Shown here piece after piece: positions 8,579 to 16,879 of a DNA stretch of 64,000 nt. Below the pieces are notes generated by a model that was not told the DNA's origin, ran no database searches, and was given only the letters and a program-made list of their open reading frames with translations. Position numbers and translations under genes: made by a program. This stretch comes from Williamsia phyllosphaerae (GTDB lineage: Bacteria > Actinomycetota > Actinomycetes > Mycobacteriales > Mycobacteriaceae), in contig NZ_BMCS01000003.1 in the NCBI RefSeq assembly GCF_014635305.1, positions 310,001 through 374,000 of the forward strand. Direction: 5' to 3'. Every line of letters begins with the position of its first letter. The first letter of the stretch is position 1.

Positions 8579-9448
8579 TCAGCGCAATCGACGGCCCGAC
8601 CGCGTCTCGACCTGTCGGACGAGATCGATCAGCGTCGTATCGCGACGCAGTGAGCGGTCCAGCAACGGGTTGATGATGCCCCGCAGCGTCGCGACCGGGA
8701 TCCAGCGGCGCGGGATCTGTACGCGCGCGGCACGTCGTTCGATGCCGGCGGCGACCGCACGCCCCACCCGCTCCGGGGCGATGGGGGTGCGCAGCGGGGC
8801 CGGGAACGCCCGGGCCACCAGTGCGGTCGCGAGGTCGTCCTTGCCGAAGGCGACGTCGGCGATCGGTGTCGCCACCCACCCCGGGTACAGGACGCCCGCG
8901 GAGGCGCCGTGTGCCGCCAGCTCGACGCGCAGCGCACGGCCGATCTGTTCGACCGCGGCCTTGGTCGCCGCGTAGGGCGCGTTGACCATGCCGTTGAGGT
9001 ACGCGTACGTCGAGGACGTGATCAGCACGTGCCCCTGCGACTCGACGATGTGCGGGAGGGCGGCACGGACGGTGTTCCACACCCCGGCGAGGTTCACCGC
9101 GATCACGCGTTCGAAGGTGCCGTCGGCGACGCTGAGCACCGTGTCGGCGGACTCCCCGCTGGAGATGCCTGCGTTCGCGTGCACCACGTCGATGCGGCCG
9201 AAACGAGCGGCGGCGGTGTCCATCACGTGACGCAGATCGTCGGGGGAGGTGACGTCGGCCCGCAGGGCCAGCGTCCGTGCGGGGCCGAGTTCGCCGGCCA
9301 CCGCATCGACCGAGGCCTGGTCCAGATCGACCAGGACGACGATCCCGCCCCGGGCGTGCAGTTCGCGCGCCACCGCCCGACCGATCCCGCCTGCGGCCCC
9401 GGTGATGACGACGACCGCACCGGACAGGTCGATCTTCTTCTCGCTCAT
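8579..9448 (-). CDS. SDR-family NAD(P)-dependent oxidoreductase
   Basis: This is a classical short-chain dehydrogenase that oxidises or reduces a hydroxyl/keto group; the substrate is not evident. The 289-residue protein has the cofactor motif TGAAGGIG (16-23), NAG (92-94), catalytic Ser145 or Ser146 and the YAATK motif (Tyr159, Lys163). The C-terminal tail of about 70 residues, rich in Arg and hydrophobic residues, is longer than in minimal SDRs and may bind membrane or lipid. The ATG at 9448 starts the fold; CACAAT ends 6 nt before it, so the mRNA may be leaderless. It lies between tetR and lexA with no obvious pathway partner. Confidence 0.87.
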   Translation of the reverse strand: MSEKKIDLSGAVVVITGAAGGIGRAVARELHARGGIVVLVDLDQASVDAVAGELGPARTLALRADVTSPDDLRHVMDTAAARFGRIDVVHANAGISSGESADTVLSVADGTFERVIAVNLAGVWNTVRAALPHIVESQGHVLITSSTYAYLNGMVNAPYAATKAAVEQIGRALRVELAAHGASAGVLYPGWVATPIADVAFGKDDLATALVARAFPAPLRTPIAPERVGRAVAAGIERRAARVQIPRRWIPVATLRGIINPLLDRSLRRDTTLIDLVRQVETRSGRRLR

Positions 9449-9506
9449 GGGGTCATTGTGACACGCCGTCGGGTCAGATCGGCGGGTCGAGGTCGGCCGT
9501 GACGCC

Positions 9507-10184
9507 TCAGATGCGCCGCATGACGGTGACGACCTTGCCCAGGATCGCGGCCTCGTCACCGGGGATGGGGTCGAACAGCGGGTTGTGCGGCATCAGCCAC
9601 ACCGTGCCGTTCGTGCGTTTGAACGTCTTGACCGTGGCCTCACCGTCGATCATCGCGGCCACGATGTCGCCGTTGTCGGCGACGTTCTGCTGACGCACGA
9701 CGACCCAGTCGCCGTCGCAGATGGCGGCGTCGATCATGGACTCACCCACCACCTTGAGCATGAACAGGGCGCCGTCTCCGACCAGCTCACGGGGGAGTGG
9801 GAACACCTCCTCGACGGCCTGCTCGGCGAGGATCGGACCACCCGCGGCGATCCGTCCGAGGACCGGCACGTAGGTCGGTGTCGGCAGGGCGTCGGTCTCC
9901 GGCGTGATGTCGGCGGGATCCTGGTCCTGGACGTTGACCGCGCGAGGGCGGTTGTGGTCGCGCTTGAGGAAGCCCTTGCGCTCGAGTGTGCGCAACTGGT
10001 GGGCGACCGACGACGTGGACGTGAGGCCGACGGCATCGCCGATCTCGCGGATGCTCGGTGGGTAACCGCGCTCGCGAACCGACGCGCGGATGACCTCGAG
10101 GACCTTCGCCTGCCGTGAGGTCAGATCGGCCTCACTGATGGGTCCCTCGGCGGCCTCGGTGGTGCTGACGGTGGTGTCGGACAC
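9507..10184 (-). CDS. lexA: SOS repressor LexA
   Basis: LexA represses DNA-damage genes and cleaves itself when RecA filaments form. The 225-residue protein has an N-terminal winged helix (about 20-85) and a C-terminal S24 peptidase domain with cleavage pair Ala114-Gly115 in RIAAGGP, nucleophile Ser149 in GESM and Lys186. The spacings (35 and 37 residues) equal those of E. coli A84-G85, S119 and K156. The GTG at 10184 is chosen because AGGAGG lies just upstream; the longer upstream frame lacks LexA features. Two SOS boxes lie between it and the divergent LysM gene, so it should autoregulate. Confidence 0.97.
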   Translation of the reverse strand: MSDTTVSTTEAAEGPISEADLTSRQAKVLEVIRASVRERGYPPSIREIGDAVGLTSTSSVAHQLRTLERKGFLKRDHNRPRAVNVQDQDPADITPETDALPTPTYVPVLGRIAAGGPILAEQAVEEVFPLPRELVGDGALFMLKVVGESMIDAAICDGDWVVVRQQNVADNGDIVAAMIDGEATVKTFKRTNGTVWLMPHNPLFDPIPGDEAAILGKVVTVMRRI

Positions 10185-10289
10185 GGTGTCCCTCCTGTCG
10201 CGGCCCGCCGTCGACGGGCCTGTGGGGCCTGTTCGAGAAGCGCGCGGACCTGCTGTCACCTGGGACAGTAGAGGACTTGATAACAACTT

Positions 10290-10305
10290 TCAAACATTTG
10301 TTCGA
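10290..10305. promoter_or_regulatory. LexA-binding SOS box (lexA side)
   Basis: TCAAACATTTGTTCGA differs by one base from the actinobacterial and Gram-positive SOS consensus TCGAAC-N4-GTTCGA. It lies 106 bp upstream of the lexA start and 80 bp from the LysM gene, so it may repress lexA. Confidence 0.78.
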
Positions 10306-10340
10306 TCGTGTCGGGACTTTGTCGGACCCCCGTGTTCTAA

Positions 10341-10356
10341 TCGAACATACGTTCAT
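10341..10356. promoter_or_regulatory. LexA-binding SOS box (LysM-gene side)
   Basis: TCGAACATACGTTCAT matches the first half-site of the SOS consensus perfectly and the second at four of six positions. It ends 30 bp before the ATG of the LysM gene, well placed to block its promoter. Confidence 0.75.
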
Positions 10357-10385
10357 TCGAACGTCTGGTCGATGAGGAGAACGTC

Positions 10386-10907
10386 ATGAATCAGACTCTC
10401 ACGCGTCACACGAGCACCACGGTCACTGCGCCGGTCCGTACGTCTGACACCGTCCGCCGAACCGCGGTGCACGGCGCTCCCGCGCGTCGTCGCGCCACCA
10501 CCGGCGGTCTGCGCCCCGACGTCCGCCGTCCCGCGGGTCGCCGTCCGGAGGTCGCCCGCCCGCGGACCGGCGCGGCGTGCGGAGACGCCCGGCGGCAGGC
10601 CCCGCCGGCGCTGCGGCCCGCCCCGATCGGTTGGGCGGTAGCCGTCGTCGTGGGCATCGGGCTCGCGATCGTGATGTGGATGATGGTCGTCAGCGGTTCG
10701 GTGTTCGCCGACTCCACCGCGCCTGCGGTCAGTGGTACCGAGCTGGTGCACGTGCGCGGAGGCGAGTCACTGGGTGAGTTGGCCGGGCGGGTCGCGCCGG
10801 ATCAGCCGATGTCGTCGGTCGTCGCCACCATCAAGGACCTCAATCACCTGAGCGGATCGGCGATCACCGCCGGCCAGCCGCTGCTCGCCCCGACCTACCT
10901 GCGCTGA
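10386..10907 (+). CDS. SOS-inducible LysM membrane protein, cell-division suppressor
   Basis: By position and architecture this matches M. tuberculosis Rv2719c and the SOS-induced division inhibitor DivS of Corynebacterium, which halt septation after DNA damage. The 173-residue protein has a basic, Arg/Pro-rich cytoplasmic N-terminus (about 1-78), one transmembrane helix (about 80-105) and an extracytoplasmic LysM domain (about 120-172) that would bind peptidoglycan. GAGGAG precedes the ATG. A LexA box 30 bp upstream and the divergent lexA gene support SOS control. The large basic N-terminal region is not informative. Confidence is high for family and regulation, moderate for the exact role. 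Confidence 0.88.
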   Translation: MNQTLTRHTSTTVTAPVRTSDTVRRTAVHGAPARRRATTGGLRPDVRRPAGRRPEVARPRTGAACGDARRQAPPALRPAPIGWAVAVVVGIGLAIVMWMMVVSGSVFADSTAPAVSGTELVHVRGGESLGELAGRVAPDQPMSSVVATIKDLNHLSGSAITAGQPLLAPTYLR

Positions 10908-11099
10908 GTCGTCCCGGTGATGTTCGAGGACAGTCGGCGGGTGCGTCGACCACCCGAGGTCACCGCGACCGTTCACGCCGTGTCCGGGCTCGGATACGCA
11001 CCGGTATCCTGGTCACCAGGGGTTCGTCTCGGACTCCGCGTCGACGCCGAGGGTGTGCCCCCGTCGTCGCGCCCACGGATCCGGCTCGAGGACACACCG

Positions 11100-11606
11100 A
11101 TGCATTGCCCCTTCTGCAAGAACGAGGACACCCGCGTGGTCGACTCGCGTGTTGCCGACGAGGGCCAGGCGATCCGCCGGCGCCGCTCCTGTTCGGAGTG
11201 TGGTCGCCGCTTCACGACGGTCGAGAGTGCGGTGCTCGCGGTGGTGAAGCGAAACGGCGTCACCGAACCCTTCAGTCGCGAGAAGGTCATGCTGGGCGTT
11301 CGACGGGCGTGCCAGGGCCGTCAGGTCGACGAGGACAGTCTGAGACAACTCGCCCAGCAGGTCGAGGACTCGGTGCGGGCGTCGGGATCGGCCGAGATCC
11401 CCAGCAACGAGGTGGGTTTGGCGATCCTGCAGCCCCTTCGTGAACTGGACGAGGTCGCGTACCTTCGTTTCGCGTCGGTCTACCGTTCGTTCGAGTCGGT
11501 CGAGGACTTCCAGCGCGAGATCGACGATCTCCGTGCGCTCCCGTCACGCGCCGCGAACGCCCACGCGACGGCCGGTTCAGCCGCGGAGGGCGTCGATCGC
11601 CCGTAG
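11100..11606 (+). CDS. nrdR: Transcriptional repressor NrdR
   Basis: NrdR represses ribonucleotide reductase genes in response to ATP/dATP. The 168-residue protein has a zinc ribbon with Cys3, Cys6, Cys31 and Cys34 and an ATP-cone domain (about 48-138). The C-terminal tail after about 150 is disordered. The ATG at 11100 starts right at the zinc ribbon, as in all NrdR proteins. It sits 192 bp after the LysM gene, as in mycobacteria. Its last 30 nt overlap the 3' end of hrpA on the opposite strand. No paired NrdR boxes were found in the window, so its targets lie elsewhere. Confidence 0.96.
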   Translation: MHCPFCKNEDTRVVDSRVADEGQAIRRRRSCSECGRRFTTVESAVLAVVKRNGVTEPFSREKVMLGVRRACQGRQVDEDSLRQLAQQVEDSVRASGSAEIPSNEVGLAILQPLRELDEVAYLRFASVYRSFESVEDFQREIDDLRALPSRAANAHATAGSAAEGVDRP

Positions 11607-14600
11607 TATCCGTTTCTCCGACACCGGGTATGCCGTTCCGATCCGCTCGGCGAACAGCCCGATCCGGAGTTCCTCGACCATCCAGTGGATCTGCTCGTTG
11701 ATCGCCGCCTGCCGTGCGGGTGTGGCCCGGGCGACCGCGGAATTCCATCGTGCGGTCACGGTGTCGACGGCGCTCATGGCGCGCGCGTCCTGTGCCAAGG
11801 CCGCGGGAAGTTTTCCCAGCCGTACGACGATGGCGTCGAGGTAGGCAGGTAGTCGCAGCAGGTGGTCGAATCCCGTGTCGGCGATGAACCCCTGGTAGAC
11901 GAGGTGGTCGAGTTGCTCGGTGATGTCGTCGAACACCGGGCCGGGACCGACTCGGTCCAGTTCTGTTCGGATCGGTGCCATCCGTGTCATCGCGTCTCCG
12001 ACGGCGGCGAGCACGCGTCGCGCCGACTGCGGGACGTCACGGGCCACCTGCGCCCGCAGGGCCGCGTACCGGGCGCTGTCGGTGACGTCGTCGGTGGGTC
12101 CGAGCGCGCCGCGGATCGCCGCGCCGGTGCAGTCCCGCAGCAGCGCCTCGGTGCTCGCGTACGGGCTCTGGGACAACGCGATCCGGTCGCCGACGGGCAG
12201 TTGTGCCACGGCACTGGGTTTGAGCTGTGGGATGGACAACTCGAGCAGCGCGATGATGCCCTGACGCGTCTGGGCGCGTGCCTGCGCCGGCGACGACGCC
12301 ATGTCGAGGACCACACCATTCGGTACCGCGCGCAGTGACGGGTGGCTGGTGACCCGTTGGCCGGCGATGGTGTCGACGACCGAGTCGGCCAGGGTTCCGA
12401 TGGTGGTCGGTGTCCACTCTGTCACCGGTGTCGAGATCGGCTGCGGCGCAACGCGATCAGCGCTCGGTACGGTTCTCGAGCCGCGCGGGGACGTCCGTCG
12501 GTTCGTCGCGGGTTCGACGGCGGCCATGCGCGGTCGGTCGACGGCCGCGACAGCCGTGACGAGTTCGGTCAGCGACGACGCGTCCGCGACGGTTGTACCG
12601 TCGTCGGTCTCGGCGACGTAGGTCATCCGCAGGTGATCGGGTAGACCGGTCGGGTCGAAGTCGGTGGGTGCGATCACCACTCCGGTCCGACGGGTCAGTT
12701 CGCGCGCGAGGCCGGTCGCGATGGGCTCGCTGCGGGGGGTGAGCGCCGCGAGTGCGGGACCCGCGGCGTCCGCGGCCGGCGGCAGCCGACGACGGATCGC
12801 CTTGGGCAGGGTCCGGACCAAGGCGACCGCGAGTTCGGCACGCAATCCCGGTACCAGCCAGTCGAAGCCGGACGGTCGTACGCGGGGGAGCAGGGCCACG
12901 GGGATGTGCACGGTGACACCGTCGCGGTCGGTACCGGGTCGGAACTCGTACGTCAGGGCCAACCGGGCCTCGCCCTGCTGCCAGTGGTCGGGGTACTCGG
13001 TCGCCGAGATCGCGTCGGGGTCGGCGACGGCGTCGGCCGTCAGATCGAGGAGGTCGGGATCGGCGGCGCGTGCGGTCTTCCACCAGGTGTCGAAGTGCGC
13101 ACCGGAGACCACCTCCTCCCCGATGCGTTCGTCGTAGAAATCGAACAGCTGGTCGTCGTCGATGACGAGATCACCGCGCCGGGCGCGGTGTTCGAGATCG
13201 CGGGCGTCGTCGAGCAATGCCCGGTTGCGTTCGAAGAACGGGTGACGGGTCCGCCACTCGCCTTCGACGAGGGCGTGGCGGATGAACAGCTCCCGAGACA
13301 CCTCGGGGTCGATCCGCCCGAACGGGACCGGCCGGTTGACCACGAGTGGTACCCCGTAGAGCGTGACCCGCTCGTAGGCCATGGCGCACGCGCGCTTGAT
13401 GGACCAGTGCGGTTCGCTGTACTGGCGTTTGGCCAGGGGCCCGGCGATCTTCTCCGCCCACTCGGGTTCGATCCCCGCGGCGGTACGCGCGAACAGCCGT
13501 GAGGTCTCGACGATCTCGGCGGCCATCACGAACCGAGGCGGCTTCTTCGCCAGGGGCGACCCGGGGAACACGACGAATCGGGTACCGCGGGCGCCGAGGA
13601 ACTCCCGTGCCTCGCCCTCCCGGATCCCGAGGTGTCCCAGCAGGCCGGCGAGCAGCGACTGGTGTACCGACGCGGGCGCCGCCGCCGTGGAGTTCGGCGA
13701 CCACCCCTTGTCGGCGGTGATGCGCTCGAGCTGACGATGCAGTTCGCGCCACTCGCGGATCCGCAGCCAGTGCAGGAACTCCCGCTCGCACTGCCGACGG
13801 AACTGGTTGTTCGACAGGTCGCGGCGGGCCTCCTCGAGGTGATCCCACAGCGCGAGGATCGACAGGAAGTCCGATCCGGCGACCGAGTACTTCTTGTGTG
13901 CCTCGTCGGCGGCCTGACGGTGCTCGGCCGGACGCTCACGGACATCGGGCAGCGACAGCGCGGAGACGATGACGAGTACCTCGGCCAGTGCACCGTTGTC
14001 GCGGGCGGCCACCAGCATCCGCGCCCACCGGGGATCGACCGGCAGGTCGGAGAGGTCGCGGCCGACGGGGGTCAACGTCCGTTGCGCACCCTGGCCCTGC
14101 ACGGCGCCGAGCTCGTCGAGGAGTCCGACGCCGTCCCGGATCGAGCGCGCGTCCGGGGCCTCGACGAACGGGAACGCGGCGATGTCGCCGAGTCCGAGTG
14201 CGGTCATCGTGAGGATCACCGAGGCGAGGTTGGTGCGCAGGATCTCCGGTTCGGTGAACTCCGGGCGTGCGTCGAAGTCGTCCTCGCCGTAGAGCCGGAT
14301 GCAGATACCGTCGGCGACACGGCCGCAACGCCCGGCCCGCTGTCGGGCACTCGCCTGCGAGACGGGTTCGATCGGTAGTCGCTGGACCTTGGTGCGCAGC
14401 GAGTACCGGGAGATCCGGGCGGTGCCGACGTCGACGACGTAGCGGATGCCGGGCACCGTCAGCGAGGTCTCGGCGATGTTGGTGGACAGGATGATCCGTC
14501 GCTGAGTCGACGTGGTGAAGACCTCGTGTTGAGCCGCGGTCGACAGACGCGAAAACAGCTGGAGGATCTTCACGCCCGAATCGGCGAGGCCCCGCAGGGC

Positions 14601-15545
14601 GTCGGCGGTGTCGCGGATCTCGCGTTCGGTCGCGAGGAAGACCAGGATGTCGCCCGGGCCGTCCCGGCTGAGCTCGTCGATCGCCGCGCGGATCGCTTGG
14701 ATCTGGTCGAGGTCCTCGTGATCGTGTTCCGGGTCGTCGGAGTCGGCCGACAACGGGCGGTACCTGACCTCGACCGGATAGGTGCGACCGGATACCGCGA
14801 TGATCGGCACCGGGTTCCCGGGCGTCGCGAAGTGCTCGGCGAAGCGTCCGGGATCGATGGTCGCCGAGGTGATGACGACCTTGAGATCGGGGCGGCGGGG
14901 GAGCAGCTGCTTGAGGAAGCCGAGGATGAAGTCGATGTTGAGGCTCCGCTCGTGGGCCTCGTCGACGATGATCGTGTCGTAGGCACGCAGCAGCGGGTCG
15001 CGTCCGATCTCGCGGAGCAGGATGCCGTCGGTCATCACCTTGACCAGCGTGTCGTCGCCGGACTTGTCGTCGAAGCGGACCGAGAACCCCACGGTGTGGC
15101 CGAGTTCGGTGTCGGTCTCCTCGGCGATGCGGGCGGCGACCGCGCGGGCGGCGATGCGCCGGGGCTGGGTGTGCCCGATCGTCCCGCGGACCCCGCGCCC
15201 GAGTTCGAGGCAGATCTTGGGCAGCTGGGTCGTCTTGCCCGACCCGGTCTCCCCGGCGACGACGATCACCTGGTGGTCGGCCAGTGCCGTGGCGATCTCC
15301 TCCCGCGCGCCCGAGATGGGCAGTTCGGGCGGATAGTCCAGGGTCGGGACGGACTCCCGACGGCGGACGAGGCGTGCCTGCGCGGACCGCAGGGCGCCGG
15401 TGAAACGATTCCGGTCGGTGTCCGTGCGCAGGCGCGACCGGCGGCGTCGCAGCCGGTATTCGTCGGCGATCGAGACCTCGTCCCAGGCGATCGCCGCGCC
15501 GTCGGGGTCGGCGCTCGGACGGGGCCGACGGGTCTGGTTGGACAT
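11577..15545 (-). CDS. hrpA: ATP-dependent RNA helicase HrpA
   Basis: HrpA is a DEAH-box RNA helicase; in E. coli it processes fimbrial mRNA and rescues stalled ribosomes. The 1322-residue product has the typical HrpA length (about 1300). It shows Walker A GETGSGKT (98-105), DEAH (195-198), the motif VI QRAGRCGR, helicase-associated domains and a long C-terminal DUF3418 region. The ATG at 15545 follows GGGGAGC at good spacing; an in-frame ATG 8 codons earlier is less likely. It is divergent from the aminotransferase (87-nt gap) and overlaps nrdR tail-to-tail. Confidence 0.94.
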   Translation of the reverse strand: MSNQTRRPRPSADPDGAAIAWDEVSIADEYRLRRRRSRLRTDTDRNRFTGALRSAQARLVRRRESVPTLDYPPELPISGAREEIATALADHQVIVVAGETGSGKTTQLPKICLELGRGVRGTIGHTQPRRIAARAVAARIAEETDTELGHTVGFSVRFDDKSGDDTLVKVMTDGILLREIGRDPLLRAYDTIIVDEAHERSLNIDFILGFLKQLLPRRPDLKVVITSATIDPGRFAEHFATPGNPVPIIAVSGRTYPVEVRYRPLSADSDDPEHDHEDLDQIQAIRAAIDELSRDGPGDILVFLATEREIRDTADALRGLADSGVKILQLFSRLSTAAQHEVFTTSTQRRIILSTNIAETSLTVPGIRYVVDVGTARISRYSLRTKVQRLPIEPVSQASARQRAGRCGRVADGICIRLYGEDDFDARPEFTEPEILRTNLASVILTMTALGLGDIAAFPFVEAPDARSIRDGVGLLDELGAVQGQGAQRTLTPVGRDLSDLPVDPRWARMLVAARDNGALAEVLVIVSALSLPDVRERPAEHRQAADEAHKKYSVAGSDFLSILALWDHLEEARRDLSNNQFRRQCEREFLHWLRIREWRELHRQLERITADKGWSPNSTAAAPASVHQSLLAGLLGHLGIREGEAREFLGARGTRFVVFPGSPLAKKPPRFVMAAEIVETSRLFARTAAGIEPEWAEKIAGPLAKRQYSEPHWSIKRACAMAYERVTLYGVPLVVNRPVPFGRIDPEVSRELFIRHALVEGEWRTRHPFFERNRALLDDARDLEHRARRGDLVIDDDQLFDFYDERIGEEVVSGAHFDTWWKTARAADPDLLDLTADAVADPDAISATEYPDHWQQGEARLALTYEFRPGTDRDGVTVHIPVALLPRVRPSGFDWLVPGLRAELAVALVRTLPKAIRRRLPPAADAAGPALAALTPRSEPIATGLARELTRRTGVVIAPTDFDPTGLPDHLRMTYVAETDDGTTVADASSLTELVTAVAAVDRPRMAAVEPATNRRTSPRGSRTVPSADRVAPQPISTPVTEWTPTTIGTLADSVVDTIAGQRVTSHPSLRAVPNGVVLDMASSPAQARAQTRQGIIALLELSIPQLKPSAVAQLPVGDRIALSQSPYASTEALLRDCTGAAIRGALGPTDDVTDSARYAALRAQVARDVPQSARRVLAAVGDAMTRMAPIRTELDRVGPGPVFDDITEQLDHLVYQGFIADTGFDHLLRLPAYLDAIVVRLGKLPAALAQDARAMSAVDTVTARWNSAVARATPARQAAINEQIHWMVEELRIGLFAERIGTAYPVSEKRILRAIDALRG

Positions 15546-15632
15546 GATGCTCCCCAGGATATTCGTCATCGACCGGACGGTGCCGGTGGCGTCGGAATCG
15601 GCGGGTGCCGACCGACAGGCATGATGTGTGCC

Positions 15633-16871
15633 ATGACATCGACGTTGTGGCATGGATTCGCCGACATGGGCGCAGTGAGCGCGAACGGCCCGTTCGCCAT
15701 CGCACGGGGCGAGGGCGTCCACATCTGGGACACCGAGGGCAAGCAATACCTCGACTCCACCGCGGGACTCTGGTTCACCAACGTCGGACACGGCCGGACC
15801 GAGATCGGCGACGCCGTCGGACGCCAGCTCGGCACGCTCGCGCACTACTCGGGCTTCGGCGACATCGCCCCGGCGATCACCATCGAGCTCGCGGAGCGTC
15901 TCGGTGAGATCGCCCCGGTGCCCGGCAGCAAGGTGTTCTTCACCTCCGGCGGCAGCGACTCCATCGACACCGCCGCCAAGCTGGCCCGACGGTATTGGCA
16001 CGAGAAGGGCCTGCCCGACAAGAAGCTGATCGTCGGCCGGACCAAGGCGTATCACGGGATGCACGTCGCGGGCACCGCGTTGTCCGGGCTGCCGCCGAAC
16101 CGCGACGGGTACGGCGAGCTGATGGCCGACGCCGCCACGATCGACTGGGACGACGCCAAGAGTCTGCTCGGCCTCATCGAGCGTGTGGGCGCCGATTCGG
16201 TGGCCGCATTCTTCTGCGAGCCGGTGATCGGTGCGGGCGGCGTCTACCTCCCGCCGGATGGATACCTCTCCGAGATACGCCAGATCTGCCGTGACCACGA
16301 TGTCCTGTTCGTGGCCGACGAGGTCGTCACCGGATTCGGTCGGATCGGTGGGTCCTGGTTCGCATCACAGCGATTCGATCTCGCGCCGGACATGGTGACC
16401 ACGGCCAAGGGCCTGACGTCGGGGTACGTCCCGATGGGCGCGGTGTTCATCGCGCCACACATCGCCGAGCCGTTCTACTCCGGTGGCGTCTGGTGGCGCC
16501 ACGGCTACACCTACGGCGGTCACGCCGGCGCCGCGGCGGCGGCCATGGCCAACCTCGACATCATCGAGCGCGAGGGCCTCGTCGGTGAGGCGAAGCGCAT
16601 CGAGTCCGATCTGCACACCGCACTCGCACCGTTGGCCGACCACGCCGCGGTCTCCGAGATCCGCAGTGGCATCGGCGCGATCGCCGCGGTCCAGCTCGCC
16701 GACCCCGCCACGGCGCCCGCCGCGGTCGCCGCTCTGCGCGCCCACGGGGTCAGTGGTCGTGCCGCCGGCCAGGGGGCACTGCAGATCTCGCCGGCGTTCG
16801 TGATGACGACCGAGCAGGTCCACGAGCTGGCTCAGCGCATCGGTGATGCGCTCGATCACCTGGTCTCCTGA
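15633..16871 (+). CDS. Class III PLP-dependent aminotransferase
   Basis: This enzyme transfers an amino group between an amine or omega-amino acid and a keto acid using pyridoxal phosphate. The 412-residue protein has the fold-type I class III signature: the FTSGGSDSIDTAAKLAR phosphate-binding segment, FVADEVVTGFGR, and the Schiff-base Lys259 in TTAKGLTSG. The substrate cannot be read from sequence; omega-transaminases of this type accept beta-alanine, putrescine or aromatic amines. In-frame ATGs at 15621 and 15624 are alternatives; CATGAT 7 nt before 15633 would allow a leaderless start. It is followed 8 nt later by the SGNH hydrolase, so the two are an operon. Confidence 0.88.
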   Translation: MTSTLWHGFADMGAVSANGPFAIARGEGVHIWDTEGKQYLDSTAGLWFTNVGHGRTEIGDAVGRQLGTLAHYSGFGDIAPAITIELAERLGEIAPVPGSKVFFTSGGSDSIDTAAKLARRYWHEKGLPDKKLIVGRTKAYHGMHVAGTALSGLPPNRDGYGELMADAATIDWDDAKSLLGLIERVGADSVAAFFCEPVIGAGGVYLPPDGYLSEIRQICRDHDVLFVADEVVTGFGRIGGSWFASQRFDLAPDMVTTAKGLTSGYVPMGAVFIAPHIAEPFYSGGVWWRHGYTYGGHAGAAAAAMANLDIIEREGLVGEAKRIESDLHTALAPLADHAAVSEIRSGIGAIAAVQLADPATAPAAVAALRAHGVSGRAAGQGALQISPAFVMTTEQVHELAQRIGDALDHLVS

Positions 16872-16879
16872 CGCCCGGG

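Noticed and set aside
14526..15632. Long upstream extension of the aminotransferase frame
   Set aside because: It lies antisense to hrpA, has no family similarity and would double the enzyme's length.
13936..15705. 589-codon open frame antiparallel register of hrpA
   Set aside because: Same strand as hrpA in another frame, Arg/Pro-rich, no motif; a shadow of hrpA.
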